Shown here: positions 7,166-14,750 of the stretch, piece by piece
How the letters are laid out: the number at the start of each line of letters is the position of its first letter
How positions within the stretch are numbered: position 1 is the first letter of the stretch
Assembly: GCA_015259125.1 (NCBI GenBank)
Contig: JABZGR010000032.1
Coordinates: 1 to 19,995, forward strand
Direction of reading: 5' to 3'
Length of the DNA: 19,995 nucleotides
Source of the DNA: Alloprevotella tannerae
Lineage (GTDB): Bacteria; Bacteroidota; Bacteroidia; Bacteroidales; Bacteroidaceae
Made by a program: the position numbers and the translations under genes
The notes under the pieces: generated by a model
What the model was told of the DNA's origin: nothing
Database searches by the model: none
What the model saw: the letters and a program-made list of their open reading frames with translations, nothing else

Positions 7166-7212
7166 ACTTTTCAAAACGTGTAAAAGAGACTTTTATTGTA
7201 AACCATTTCATA

Positions 7213-7220
7213 CAAATCTA
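7213..7220 (-). promoter_or_regulatory. -7 box upstream of the lipoprotein gene
   Basis: On the minus strand TAGATTTG fits TAnnTTTG, 47 bases before ATG 7165. The matching -33 position (about 7240-7244) falls inside the inserted IS element and shows no TTTG there, so the original promoter may be broken. Confidence 0.35.
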
Positions 7221-7237
7221 TGAATTCCAAACTAAAT

Positions 7238-8289
7238 TAACGTGAGTTCTACGAATTCAGAACAAAGCAAGTTGTGTATCAATGGTCCTTTGTACATTGA
7301 TACACAGCCTCTTTGGAAACAGGCAATAAGCAGCAATAGCCCCTAATAAGTTGACGATGAAATTGTCAAAGCATCTATGTCCGGAGTGTTCCACTTGTGC
7401 AATGTTCTTAAGTTCATCATTCACCGTTTCTATAATGGCTCTTTTTCTGAGTAAAAGTCTGTCTGAGACACTCATTAAAGCTCCTTTCATGTTACTTTTC
7501 AATTTGGTAATAAGTTGTATTCCGTCAACGAAAAGCCTTTGAAAGAGGTTCTTGCTGATGTACCCCTTGTCACCGAACAGCTTACCTTGTATGAACTCTA
7601 TAAAAGCTTTGTACTCCAAAGGCTTACGGTCATCAACATCTCCCGGCGTTATCATAAAGTTGAGAAGTTCTCCTTTCTCATTGCAAATCAAATGCAATTT
7701 GAAACCGAAGAACCAACCCATAGAGCATTTTCCTCTTTGGGCTATGCCTTTGAAAACTTTGTGAATATGTATTCTCTGGTTTTTGCAGACACGCAATGAT
7801 GTACTGTCAACGAAGCTTATGCCCGTGCATTTGCCCAAGAGGACCTTCTTGATAAACAAGGTTAAGGGTACGGCTACCTCCCTTTCCAATTCTACTAAAC
7901 GGTTATAAGAAACAACATTGGGAAACAGATGGCGAAGATGCTTGCATACTTTTTCAAGATAGAAATGTTTAAAGCAGCGATAACCGGAGTCGTGGAAAAG
8001 AATCATTATCAGCATGACTTCGGCCTTTGACATCGTGGAACTTCGATGATATTTTCTTTTTCCGGTAGGTTTTAGCGCATATTTTGCCGTCATAGCATCA
8101 AAAAACTTGCAGAAGTCGTCTGCCATACAAAATATTTCAGGAGTTTCCTTGAACGAAGTGAAAAACTTTGGCTTCGGTGATCATAGCGATTTTTGTTTGT
8201 ATTTCTATGTATATCAACACCTTAAAGTTACAACAAATTTCGCTAATCACCAAATTTATAGACACTTATAATTCGTCGAACTCACGTTA
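7238..8289 (-). mobile_element. IS982-like insertion sequence, 1052 bp, apparently intact
   Basis: Terminal inverted repeats of 20 bases with one mismatch: left 7238-7257 reads TAACGTGAGTTCTACGAATT; the complement of right 8270-8289 reads TAACGTGAGTTCGACGAATT. A 3-base direct repeat AAT (7235-7237 and 8290-8292) is the best candidate target duplication. Because the flanks are AT-rich, the exact ends could shift by a base or two. It carries one full transposase gene that occupies most of its length, reading toward the lipoprotein gene. About 145 bases between the transposase start and the right repeat hold no gene. Family assignment rests on the transposase; the repeat does not begin with the ACC I would expect of classical IS982, so the subgroup is uncertain. 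Confidence 0.85.
7257..8126 (-). CDS. IS982-family DDE transposase
   Basis: 289 residues, full length. DDE catalytic residues are readable: Asp107 in GISFVDSTSLRVC, Asp186 in KLFGDKGYISKNLF, and Glu233 in AIIETVNDELKN, followed by the HSGHRCFDNFIVNLLGAIAA segment typical of IS982 transposases. The HIHKVFKGIAQRGKCSMGWF stretch between the first two acidic residues is also characteristic. No stop or frameshift interrupts it, so it may be active. Start ATG at 8126 (complement). The stop codon falls at the inner edge of the left inverted repeat, so transcription could run out of the element into the lipoprotein gene. Confidence 0.92.
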   Translation of the reverse strand: MADDFCKFFDAMTAKYALKPTGKRKYHRSSTMSKAEVMLIMILFHDSGYRCFKHFYLEKVCKHLRHLFPNVVSYNRLVELEREVAVPLTLFIKKVLLGKCTGISFVDSTSLRVCKNQRIHIHKVFKGIAQRGKCSMGWFFGFKLHLICNEKGELLNFMITPGDVDDRKPLEYKAFIEFIQGKLFGDKGYISKNLFQRLFVDGIQLITKLKSNMKGALMSVSDRLLLRKRAIIETVNDELKNIAQVEHSGHRCFDNFIVNLLGAIAAYCLFPKRLCINVQRTIDTQLALF

Positions 8290-8403
8290 AATTAGTCTAT
8301 CTAACTTCAAAATGGATGATTCACTATAAGCTTATACAGCGCAAAAGCTCACTATGATGGAAATACTTTCAATGGTCCTCTTGAGAAAAACGCATTATAT
8401 ATC

Positions 8404-8433
8404 CTTGCATCATTGTGTTTTTGCGTACATTTG
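8404..8433 (+). promoter_or_regulatory. Promoter for mlaE-mlaF
   Basis: TACATTTG at 8426-8433 is a perfect TAnnTTTG -7 box, with CTTG at 8404-8407 as a weak -33 with 18-base spacing. A start near 8440 supports ATG 8511 as the mlaE start, because the longer frame from 8415 would begin upstream of the transcription start. The stretch 8290-8403 between the IS and this promoter holds nothing else I can identify. Confidence 0.45.
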
Positions 8434-8510
8434 TATGCAAAAGCTCAATTAGCGACAAGAAGACACTGTCTGCATTTGGGATTATTCTAAACAATAACGC
8501 ATTGTTGACT

Positions 8511-9257
8511 ATGTTTATACTCAATTTTTTGAATTCATTTGGACGCTACATCGAATTGCTTGGGCGCACCTTTCAGCGCCCCGAACGTTGGAGGATGTTT
8601 GGCAAGCAATACTTGAAGGAAATGGCGCAATTAGGTGTCAACTCCATAGGTATTGTCCTGCTGATATCGTTTTTTATTGGTGCAGTCATTTGTATTCAAA
8701 TAAAGCTCAACATACAGAGTGCCTGGATGCCTACTTGGGTTTCCGGCTACGTTACCCGAGAAATTATGTTATTGGAGTTCTCCTCCTCTATTATGTGTTT
8801 GATTCTATCAGGTAAGGTTGGCTCTAACATAGCCTCTGAGTTAGGCACAATGCGTACTACGCAGCAAATAGATGCATTAGAAATAATGGGTGTAAACTCT
8901 GCAAGTTTTCTCATTCTACCTAAAATTCTCGGATTAGTGACAATGATTCCTCTGCTTGTCATTTTTAGCACAGCCAGCGGTATTGTAGGTGCATATGCAA
9001 CGGCTTATATCGGCCATATCATTACAGCAACTGATCTGACAGCCGGTATGCAACACGATTTTGCGCCTTGGTTCTTTTGGATGGGCACAATCAAATCGCT
9101 CTTTTTCGCCTTTATTATAGCAAGTGTTTCATCTTTTTATGGCTATACCGTTGAAGGCGGATCAATTGAAGTTGGGAAAGCATCGACTAATGCTGTTGTT
9201 TCTTGCTCTATGCTTATTCTTTTTTCAGACCTATTCTTGACAAACATCTTATCATGA
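8511..9257 (+). CDS. mlaE: MlaE-type ABC permease (YrbE family)
   Basis: 248 residues from ATG 8511. The frame is open back to 8415, but that extension is not like the family and lies at or upstream of the promoter. MlaE permeases sit in the inner membrane and move phospholipids between inner and outer membranes together with an ATPase and an MCE-domain protein. Seen: amphipathic start MFILNFLNSFGRYIELLGRTF, then hydrophobic segments (IGIVLLISFFIGAVICIQ; ILPKILGLVTMIPLLVIFST; WMGTIKSLFFAFIIASVSSF) and the highly conserved blocks REIMLLEFSSSIMCLILSGK, VGSNIASELGTMRTTQQIDA and GYTVEGGSIEVGKAST. It ends in a 4-base ATGA overlap with mlaF. No MCE gene follows in this window. Confidence 0.9.
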   Translation: MFILNFLNSFGRYIELLGRTFQRPERWRMFGKQYLKEMAQLGVNSIGIVLLISFFIGAVICIQIKLNIQSAWMPTWVSGYVTREIMLLEFSSSIMCLILSGKVGSNIASELGTMRTTQQIDALEIMGVNSASFLILPKILGLVTMIPLLVIFSTASGIVGAYATAYIGHIITATDLTAGMQHDFAPWFFWMGTIKSLFFAFIIASVSSFYGYTVEGGSIEVGKASTNAVVSCSMLILFSDLFLTNILS

Positions 9258-10039
9258 TAGAAGTAAAGCAACTCTTTAAGGCTTTTGGAGACAAAGAAGT
9301 ACTTAAAAATATAACAACTACTTTTGAAGAGGGTAAAACGAATCTTATCATTGGTCAGAGTGGCTCGGGAAAGACCGTATTTATGAAATGCCTTGTCGGT
9401 TTATTGGACCCGACAAGTGGAGAGATTCTCTATGATCAGCGAGATTTTGTTAGGATGAAAACGAAAGAACGCAAGTTATTACGACGAGAAATGGGCATGA
9501 TTTTCCAAAATGCAGCGCTTTTCGACTCTATGAGTGTCTTAGAAAATGTCATGTTCCCATTAGATATGTTTTCTGATGATACTTATTTAAGAAGAAAGAA
9601 GCGGGCTGAGGAATGTTTGGACCGAGTAAAACTACTTGAAGCTACAGCAAAATTCCCAGGAGAAATTTCCGGTGGTATGCAAAAACGTGTAGCCATTGCG
9701 AGAGCTTTTTCTTTGAATCCTAAATATCTGTTTTGCGATGAACCAAACTCCGGGCTCGATCCGAAGACATCACTCGTAATTGACGCCTTAATCCATGGGA
9801 TTACAGAGGAGTTTAAAATCACAACAATCATCAATACACATGATATGAATTCTGTAATGGGTATCGGAGAACACATTCTATATATCTATCATGGTTATCC
9901 AGAATGGGAAGGAACGAAAGATGAAGTAATCAACGCCAAGAATGAGAAGCTGAATAGTTTTATATTTGCTTCAGACCTATTTCGTAAAGTAAAAGATGTT
10001 GAGCTTCAAGAACAGGAAGAAGAAAAGAGTAAGGCTTGA
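9254..10039 (+). CDS. mlaF: MlaF-type ABC transporter ATPase
   Basis: 261 residues from ATG 9254, the start that overlaps the mlaE stop; a longer in-frame start at 9203 would run deep into mlaE. Nucleotide-binding domain with Walker A GQSGSGKT (34-41), Q-loop MGMIFQNAALFDSM, ABC signature ISGGMQKR (LSGGQ variant typical of Mla ATPases), Walker B YLFCDEPNSGLDP and switch His in INTHDMNSV. Works with MlaE on the cytoplasmic face to power lipid transfer. The C-terminal about 25 residues are acidic and lysine-rich (VELQEQEEEKSKA). The stop lies inside a terminator hairpin, so mlaE-mlaF is probably a two-gene operon. Confidence 0.92.
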   Translation: MIEVKQLFKAFGDKEVLKNITTTFEEGKTNLIIGQSGSGKTVFMKCLVGLLDPTSGEILYDQRDFVRMKTKERKLLRREMGMIFQNAALFDSMSVLENVMFPLDMFSDDTYLRRKKRAEECLDRVKLLEATAKFPGEISGGMQKRVAIARAFSLNPKYLFCDEPNSGLDPKTSLVIDALIHGITEEFKITTIINTHDMNSVMGIGEHILYIYHGYPEWEGTKDEVINAKNEKLNSFIFASDLFRKVKDVELQEQEEEKSKA

Positions 10040-10063
10040 TAATCAGCTTTACTTTTTATATTT
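10029..10063 (+). terminator. Terminator of mlaE-mlaF
   Basis: GTAAGGCT (10029-10036), 8-base loop, AGCTTTAC (10045-10052; one G:U pair), followed by TTTTTATATTT. The mlaF stop codon lies in the loop. Confidence 0.7.
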
Positions 10064-10112
10064 CATGAGTTTCACTTCAGATTCAATGAGATAACACGCT
10101 TATTCACAATAT

Positions 10113-10236
10113 GAGACCTTTGCACAATAAAACAGTCTATTTTACCACTTATCCTATTGTTTATTAACGTATTATTTCGTATATTAGCACTACAAAATAA
10201 ATGGTAAAATAGACTACTTTATTGTGCAAAGGCCTC
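10113..10236. mobile_element. 124-bp MITE-like element
   Basis: Imperfect 35-base inverted repeats at 10113-10147 and 10202-10236, beginning GAGACCTTTGCACAATAAA and, on the complement, GAGGCCTTTGCACAATAAA, with three internal mismatches. Bases 10113 to about 10197 are the same sequence as the left end of the IS at 19751 apart from one base, so the element looks like that IS with its transposase deleted. No coding capacity. It abuts the IS256-type transposase remnant at 10237. Flanking target duplication is at most AT on both sides, which is not conclusive. Confidence 0.8.
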
Positions 10237-10439
10237 ATAAAGATTGGTTGAAAAGTATTGGAGTGCGTACGAGGGATGCGAAGTTGGAAACTCCAACCAT
10301 GGCCCCGCCAACGACGGGGACGGAAACCATTGGCTTGTTCACCATTATGTTCCGCGAGAAAGAGGGAGCGTTCCTGCTTGGAAAAACTATCCAAAAGCAC
10401 GCGAACCAACTCATTAAAACTTGCCTCACTTGAGGCCAT
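10237..10439 (-). pseudogene. IS256-family transposase, N-terminal remnant
   Basis: On the minus strand, ATG at 10439 opens a reading frame of 67 residues (MASSEASFNELVRVLLDSFS ... GEQANGFRPRRWRGHGWSFQ ... LRIPRTHSNTFQPIFM) that resembles the N-terminus of Bacteroidota IS256/Mutator transposases (the NGFxxR ... G.....LRIPRxR segment). At 10236 the sequence switches into the MITE-like element, and the frame then runs through it for another 20-odd meaningless codons. The catalytic DDE domain is absent, so the gene is dead. The family call is from memory of the motif, not a search. Confidence 0.6.
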
Positions 10440-10494
10440 CTTACTATAGGAGCTTAAAAAAGAGCTATGAGATTTAAGACTAGAAGAAACGATA

Positions 10495-10542
10495 AAGAGC
10501 AAGGCAGAAGTATCTATAAAAAGACCTTTCCGCCCTGCTCTT
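10495..10542 (-). terminator. Terminator of enolase
   Basis: On the minus strand AAGAGCAGGGCGGAAAG pairs with CTTCTGCCTTGCTCTT (about 16 pairs with two G:U and a one-base bulge), with an AT-rich loop, then TTATCGTTTCTTC. It lies 26 bases after the eno stop. Confidence 0.65.
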
Positions 10543-10567
10543 ATGATGATCTTTGAATCAAATATGA

Positions 10568-11875
10568 TTATCTGATTTTCTTATAGCCATACACAGCCTG
10601 CTCACCGAGCTCCTCTTCGATGCGGATAAGCTGATTATACTTCGCCATACGATCTGTACGACTCAAGCTACCAGTCTTAATCTGACCAGAGTTAGTTGCA
10701 ACGGCAATATCAGAAATTGTTGTATCTTCAGTTTCACCTGAACGATGTGAAGTGACAGTGTTATAACCATGACGATGTGCCATTTCGATCGCATCAAGCG
10801 TCTCAGAAAGCGAACCAATTTGATTTACTTTAATTAAAATAGCGTTGCCGGCTCCCATTGCGATACCTTTCTCCAAGAAACGAACGTTGGTAACAAACAA
10901 GTCATCGCCCACGAGCTGCACTTTATCGCCAATAGCTTTAGTCAATTTAACCCAGCCTTCCCAGTCGTTTTCATCAAGGCCATCTTCAATGGAATCAATC
11001 GGATATTTCTCAACGAGTTCTTTCAAATAAGCAATTTGCTCATCAACAGAAAGCTTCTTGCCGTTGGGATCCTTCGGCATGCCAGTCTTCAGTTGCTTAT
11101 AGTCATAGAAATACTTGCCGTTTTCTACAAATGCAAACTCACTAGCAGCGCAGTCCATTGCGATCTTAATATCCTTACCTGGTTCATAGCCTGCATCTTT
11201 GATAGCCTGAATAATGCTATCTAAAGCATCCTCAATACCATTAAGCTTTGGAGCAAAGCCGCCTTCATCACCAACAGCGGTACTAAGTCCACGTTTCTTC
11301 AATAATTTTTGAAGAGCGTGGAATACTTCTGCACCCATACGGATAGCCTCTTTCTCAGAAGGCGCGCCAACAGGGCGAATCATAAACTCTTGGAAAGCAA
11401 TAGGAGCATCACTATGAGCACCACCATTGATAATGTTCATCATCGGAACGGGAAGTACATAAGTATTCGTACCGCCGATGTAGCGATAAAGAGGAATATT
11501 GAGATAATTAGCTGCTGTATGCGCCACTGCGAGAGAAACGCCAAGGATAGCATTAGCCCCCAGGTTGGACTTAGTCTTCGTACCGTCGAGCGCAATCATC
11601 TTATTGTCGATGGCACGCTGTTCGAGAACAGACATACCAACCAAAGCCGGCGCTATCTTTTCATTGACATTGGCTACAGCCTTCTGTACGCCCTTGCCAC
11701 CATAGCGTTGCTTGTCACCATCGCGCAATTCGAGCGCTTCGTTCTCACCGGTAGAAGCTCCTGACGGAACAGAAGCGCGACCAATAACGCCGCATTCGGT
11801 AGTTACTTCAACTTCTACGGTAGGATTTCCTCTCGAGTCGAGGATTTCTCTTGCATGAATTTTCTCGATGTACAT
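10568..11875 (-). CDS. eno: Enolase (phosphopyruvate hydratase)
   Basis: 435 residues from ATG at 11875 (complement). The frame is open 42 bases further, but MYIEKIHAREILDSRGNPTV is the standard start. Interconverts 2-phosphoglycerate and phosphoenolpyruvate in glycolysis and gluconeogenesis, Mg-dependent. Seen: substrate loop SGASTGENEALELRD, Glu in AVGDEGGFAP, the three Mg ligands in KIAMDCAASEF, SIEDGLDENDW and LVGDDLFVTN, catalytic Lys in LIKVNQIGSLSET, and SHRSGETEDTTISDIAVAT. Full length and uninterrupted. Transcribed alone, with its own -7 box upstream and a hairpin downstream. Enolase may also bind RNA-degradation or surface partners in some bacteria; nothing here shows that. Confidence 0.98.
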   Translation of the reverse strand: MYIEKIHAREILDSRGNPTVEVEVTTECGVIGRASVPSGASTGENEALELRDGDKQRYGGKGVQKAVANVNEKIAPALVGMSVLEQRAIDNKMIALDGTKTKSNLGANAILGVSLAVAHTAANYLNIPLYRYIGGTNTYVLPVPMMNIINGGAHSDAPIAFQEFMIRPVGAPSEKEAIRMGAEVFHALQKLLKKRGLSTAVGDEGGFAPKLNGIEDALDSIIQAIKDAGYEPGKDIKIAMDCAASEFAFVENGKYFYDYKQLKTGMPKDPNGKKLSVDEQIAYLKELVEKYPIDSIEDGLDENDWEGWVKLTKAIGDKVQLVGDDLFVTNVRFLEKGIAMGAGNAILIKVNQIGSLSETLDAIEMAHRHGYNTVTSHRSGETEDTTISDIAVATNSGQIKTGSLSRTDRMAKYNQLIRIEEELGEQAVYGYKKIR

Positions 11876-11914
11876 AATTGTAAGTGTAAGTTTTATAGTA
11901 ATTTCAACTGTGCA

Positions 11915-11922
11915 CAAAGATA
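11915..11922 (-). promoter_or_regulatory. -7 box for eno
   Basis: Minus-strand TATCTTTG (TAnnTTTG) about 40 bases before the eno ATG. A TTTG further upstream (11946-11949) is spaced 23 bases away, longer than ideal, so the -33 element is doubtful. The remainder of 11876-12061 shows nothing else. Confidence 0.4.
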
Positions 11923-12061
11923 CAAAAGGAAAAGATACTATCCGTCAAAAACGACTGAAATCTGCTTACATTTTATGTATTTCGAGACGTTTTGCAACAC
12001 ATACCTTTCAATGTGAGCATAAACAGACGTAACTATTATTCAAAATAAACAACGACAAACC

Positions 12062-13969
12062 CTACTTTTTATCCTGACGAATAGGCCTGCACATACGATA
12101 TTGCGCACAGAAAACATTTGCAATGCAAAGCAGTGCAACGCCCGTATCCGCAAATACAGCTAACCAAAGTGTAACGCACCCGAAAGCCCCGAGTAACAGA
12201 ACGATCAACTTTGCCCCTAATGCCAACATTATATTCAATATGGCCAAACGCCTCGTTTGGCGCCCCAATTGAATTGCTTCGGCAACTTTTGAGGGTTTAT
12301 CAGAACGAATAACGACATCTGCCGTCTCAATTGCCGCATCGCTACCACTTCCACCCATTGCTATACCGAGATCACTTAAAGCCAAGACCGGAGCATCATT
12401 AATACCATCGCCAACAAAGGCTGTCTGACTGTCGGTTGTCTTCTTAAATCGGATCACATAATCGGCCTTTCCCTCCGGCAGCAAAGCGCCGGCACATACA
12501 TCAGCCTGCAAAGTTTTTCCTAAACGGGCAACAATACTCTCTTTATCTCCAGATAAGATTCCAATCGTTTTGATACCCAATCTACGCAAGGCTTGAATGC
12601 CCCTTTTTGCATCTACTTTTGGTTTATCCGCTAATGCGATATAACCTAGATAGACACCATCTACAGAAACAAATACTTGCGTAAGGTCCTCACTCACCTC
12701 TTCTACCGGCACGTCGATAAAGCGGGCGTTGCCTACCTTATATATATGTCCGCCAACATCGGCACGCAAGCCATACCCGGCTGATTCTTCGACGCTCGCT
12801 AACGAAGTAAGCGTCAAGTGCTCTTGTAAATAGTTCGTTATGGCACGCGCTATCGGATGCGTAGATTTCGCTTCCATTCCGCCAACAACGGCTAAGATAG
12901 CCTTGTCTTCTATGGTAATCTTTTCTACTTCAAATTTTCCGACGGTAAGTGTACCTGTCTTGTCGAAAATGACGGCTTTTACTTTTGTAATAGCATCCAA
13001 GTAGTTTCCTCCCTTAAAGAGTATACCTCGTTTTGATGAAGCGCCAATGCCGGCATAATAGCTTAGCGGAATACTTACCACAAGTGCGCAAGGGCAAGAT
13101 ATCACCAAGAAAATGCAAGCACGATATAAGTAATCCTCAAACGCTGCATTATTCAATAGCAAGGGAGGTAATACAGCCACGAAAAAGGCTAAAAAAATTA
13201 CAATAGGCGTATAAACTTTGGCAAAACGACGGATAAAGCGTTCAGCCGGTGCTTTTCTGCTATGGGCTTCGTTCACTAATTTCAAAATTCGCTCCAAAGC
13301 ACTCTCCTGTACAGGCCGAAGCACATTTAACCTGACCGTCGTTCCAAGAGGAATCATCCCAGCCAACACCTCTTCTCCTTTGTATATAGTGCGTGGTTCA
13401 CTCTCGCCGGTCAGTGCAGCAGTGTCAAAAGTGGCGACATCATTAATTAGAGTGCCGTCTAATGAAAGGCGCTCACCTGAAACAGCCTCTATAATAGTCC
13501 CAACTTCTACTTCCTGTGGCGTGACTCTAAAAGTTTCATCAGCACGAACAAGTGTCACCATATCCGGGCGCAAGTCAACCAAGGACTTGATACTGTTTCT
13601 GGCTTTATCAGCCGCACGATCTTGAAACCATTCGCCAATAGCATAAAACAGCATCACACCGACCGCTTCCGGATATTCACCAATATAAAATGCACCCGTA
13701 GTGGCAATAATCATGAGCAGAAATTCGTTGAATATTTCTTTTTTCAAAATTTCATGCCAAGCTTCTTTCAGGATCGGAAATCCTACAGGCAAAAAAGCCA
13801 CACCATAATATATAAGCCGAAGGATAGAAGGTATAAGCACAAAATGGTCCAAGAGCAGACCGATGATCAATAAAGCACCTGACAATAACGGAAAAAGTAG
13901 GCCATTATGCCCATGTCCCTCAAGCTCTCCACAAGCTTGATGATGATGACAACTACAAGTATCGCACAT
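12062..13969 (-). CDS. zntA: P1B-2-type Zn/Cd/Pb-exporting ATPase
   Basis: 635 residues from ATG at 13969 (complement). An inner-membrane heavy-metal efflux pump. Instead of an N-terminal HMA domain it has a short Cys/His-rich stretch (CDTCSCHHHQAC, then GHGH) that may bind metal. Seen: actuator TGES (187-190), metal-binding CPC (292-294) with the CPCx4SxP form (CPCALVVSIP), phosphorylated DKTGT (336-340), HP (371-372), and GDGINDAP (520-527). Lys587 in ALGAKLIVLLLG and the DxG of VFADTGVALL (608-610) in the last membrane segments, together with CPCx4SxP, define the P1B-2 class selective for Zn, Cd and Pb rather than Cu. The symbol zntA is by class (cadA is also used). A palindrome just upstream may be the metalloregulator site. 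Confidence 0.92.
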   Translation of the reverse strand: MCDTCSCHHHQACGELEGHGHNGLLFPLLSGALLIIGLLLDHFVLIPSILRLIYYGVAFLPVGFPILKEAWHEILKKEIFNEFLLMIIATTGAFYIGEYPEAVGVMLFYAIGEWFQDRAADKARNSIKSLVDLRPDMVTLVRADETFRVTPQEVEVGTIIEAVSGERLSLDGTLINDVATFDTAALTGESEPRTIYKGEEVLAGMIPLGTTVRLNVLRPVQESALERILKLVNEAHSRKAPAERFIRRFAKVYTPIVIFLAFFVAVLPPLLLNNAAFEDYLYRACIFLVISCPCALVVSIPLSYYAGIGASSKRGILFKGGNYLDAITKVKAVIFDKTGTLTVGKFEVEKITIEDKAILAVVGGMEAKSTHPIARAITNYLQEHLTLTSLASVEESAGYGLRADVGGHIYKVGNARFIDVPVEEVSEDLTQVFVSVDGVYLGYIALADKPKVDAKRGIQALRRLGIKTIGILSGDKESIVARLGKTLQADVCAGALLPEGKADYVIRFKKTTDSQTAFVGDGINDAPVLALSDLGIAMGGSGSDAAIETADVVIRSDKPSKVAEAIQLGRQTRRLAILNIMLALGAKLIVLLLGAFGCVTLWLAVFADTGVALLCIANVFCAQYRMCRPIRQDKK

Positions 13970-14006
13970 AACTCTTGATTTTGTTGCAAAAATACGGGAA
14001 AGTTTG

Positions 14007-14021
14007 TGCAACTCGGTTGCA
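14007..14021. promoter_or_regulatory. Palindromic operator candidate upstream of the metal ATPase
   Basis: TGCAACTCGGTTGCA is a 15-base palindrome (6-base arms, 3-base spacer) 38-52 bases upstream of the ATPase start, with a further GTTGCA half-site at 13983-13988. It lies between or over minus-strand -7-like boxes TATATTTG (14020-14027) and TATTTTTG (13987-13994). Position and symmetry fit a repressor or activator site; the regulator is unknown. Confidence 0.45.
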
Positions 14022-14349
14022 AATATAGTTACACGCTTTTCACCTATCTACTACCACCCATCTCTACACAGCCATTACACCTTTGTAATCCTTGCGCAAT
14101 ATCAAGACGGTTTTCACCCTTTACTCATCCTATTCGCTCAACTCTTTAACTCTATTACGCGACGAGGGAATTCAAATATACCGAAAAGCTTTCAATTGAC
14201 AAGGTTTCCCACACATTGTACAAAAGAACCATAAAAAGGTCGCACGACAACAAGCATCAAGCGGCTAAGAAGACAAAAATGGAGATAAAAGCTCGAATAT
14301 ATCACTCGCCCTACGCTCTTCGCTTAATTATATTCGTAAGAATAAGTTT

Positions 14350-14415
14350 GTACCATCGTGACGGGACGACTGTACCCTCGTGAAAGGAGAATTATACCTT
14401 CACGAAGGGACAACG
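14350..14415. repeat. Three 22-bp imperfect tandem repeats
   Basis: Units at 14350-14371, 14372-14393 and 14394-14415 follow the pattern rTACCnTCryGAmrGGAsrAyn (for example GTACCATCGTGACGGGACGA and GTACCCTCGTGAAAGGAGAA). A weaker fourth unit may precede at 14328-14349 (TATTCGTAAGAATAAG). Noncoding. Porphyromonas gingivalis is known to carry MITE families built from tandem repeats of about 22-23 bp (BrickBuilt elements); whether these are related is a guess. Confidence 0.7.
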
Positions 14416-14702
14416 TAAAAGTCAAATCTAATGACTTGTAACGCTAAATAGATAACTTATACTTCACACCTAACATATATGGAATCCCATCTTATAACGT
14501 TTTATGTATACCCTACTCGTCTTTTTCTCTGACTATTACAACCCCATTCTTGAACGATAACAAATGCTTATCAAACTTCATAATGCTTTATTTTCACGAT
14601 GTTAGCCACTTTATAAGTTCCTTCATATTCAACTCAATTTTTGATTTATATTTGCAAAAACAAAGCTCCGATGAAAAAAAATAGAAATTCCACACAATAA
14701 AC

Positions 14703-14733
14703 TTGCAGCATTCACGATTAGTTCCTATTTTTG
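14703..14733 (+). promoter_or_regulatory. Promoter of the small exported protein
   Basis: TATTTTTG (14726-14733) fits TAnnTTTG, with TTG at 14703-14705 spaced 20 bases upstream. The start would be near 14740, about ten bases before the ATG, giving an almost leaderless message. A second -7-like box TATATTTG lies at 14647-14654 without a clear partner. Confidence 0.5.
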
Positions 14734-14750
14734 CAAAAAACAGAAATGCA

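Larger units (their letters stand above)
13970..14750. other. Gene-poor spacer between metal ATPase and small exported protein
   Basis: About 780 bases without a convincing gene. It contains the palindrome upstream of the ATPase, a stretch 14040-14320 with no feature I recognise, the 22-bp tandem repeats at 14350-14415, another unannotated AT-rich stretch 14416-14700, and the promoter of the next gene. No tRNA-like cloverleaf was noticed. Short open frames here have no family features and poor starts. Confidence 0.6.

Noticed and set aside
7515..7799. Plus-strand 94-codon open frame inside the IS transposase
   Set aside because: Exact antisense of the conserved DDE transposase; a shadow frame.
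8415..8510. N-terminal extension of mlaE
   Set aside because: The extension is unlike MlaE N-termini and would begin upstream of or at the predicted promoter; ATG 8511 fits better.
9203..9253. N-terminal extension of mlaF
   Set aside because: It lies wholly inside mlaE; ATG 9254 overlapping the mlaE stop gives a normal N-terminus.
10224..10449. Plus-strand open frames over the MITE and transposase remnant
   Set aside because: Antisense to the recognisable IS256-type frame and beginning inside the MITE terminus.
14004..14234. 76-codon open frame upstream of the metal ATPase
   Set aside because: No recognisable domain, overlaps the palindromic operator region, and has no promoter or ribosome-binding site.
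14350..14415. Short CRISPR array
   Set aside because: The 22-base units are directly adjacent with no spacers between them, and they are only three to four imperfect copies.
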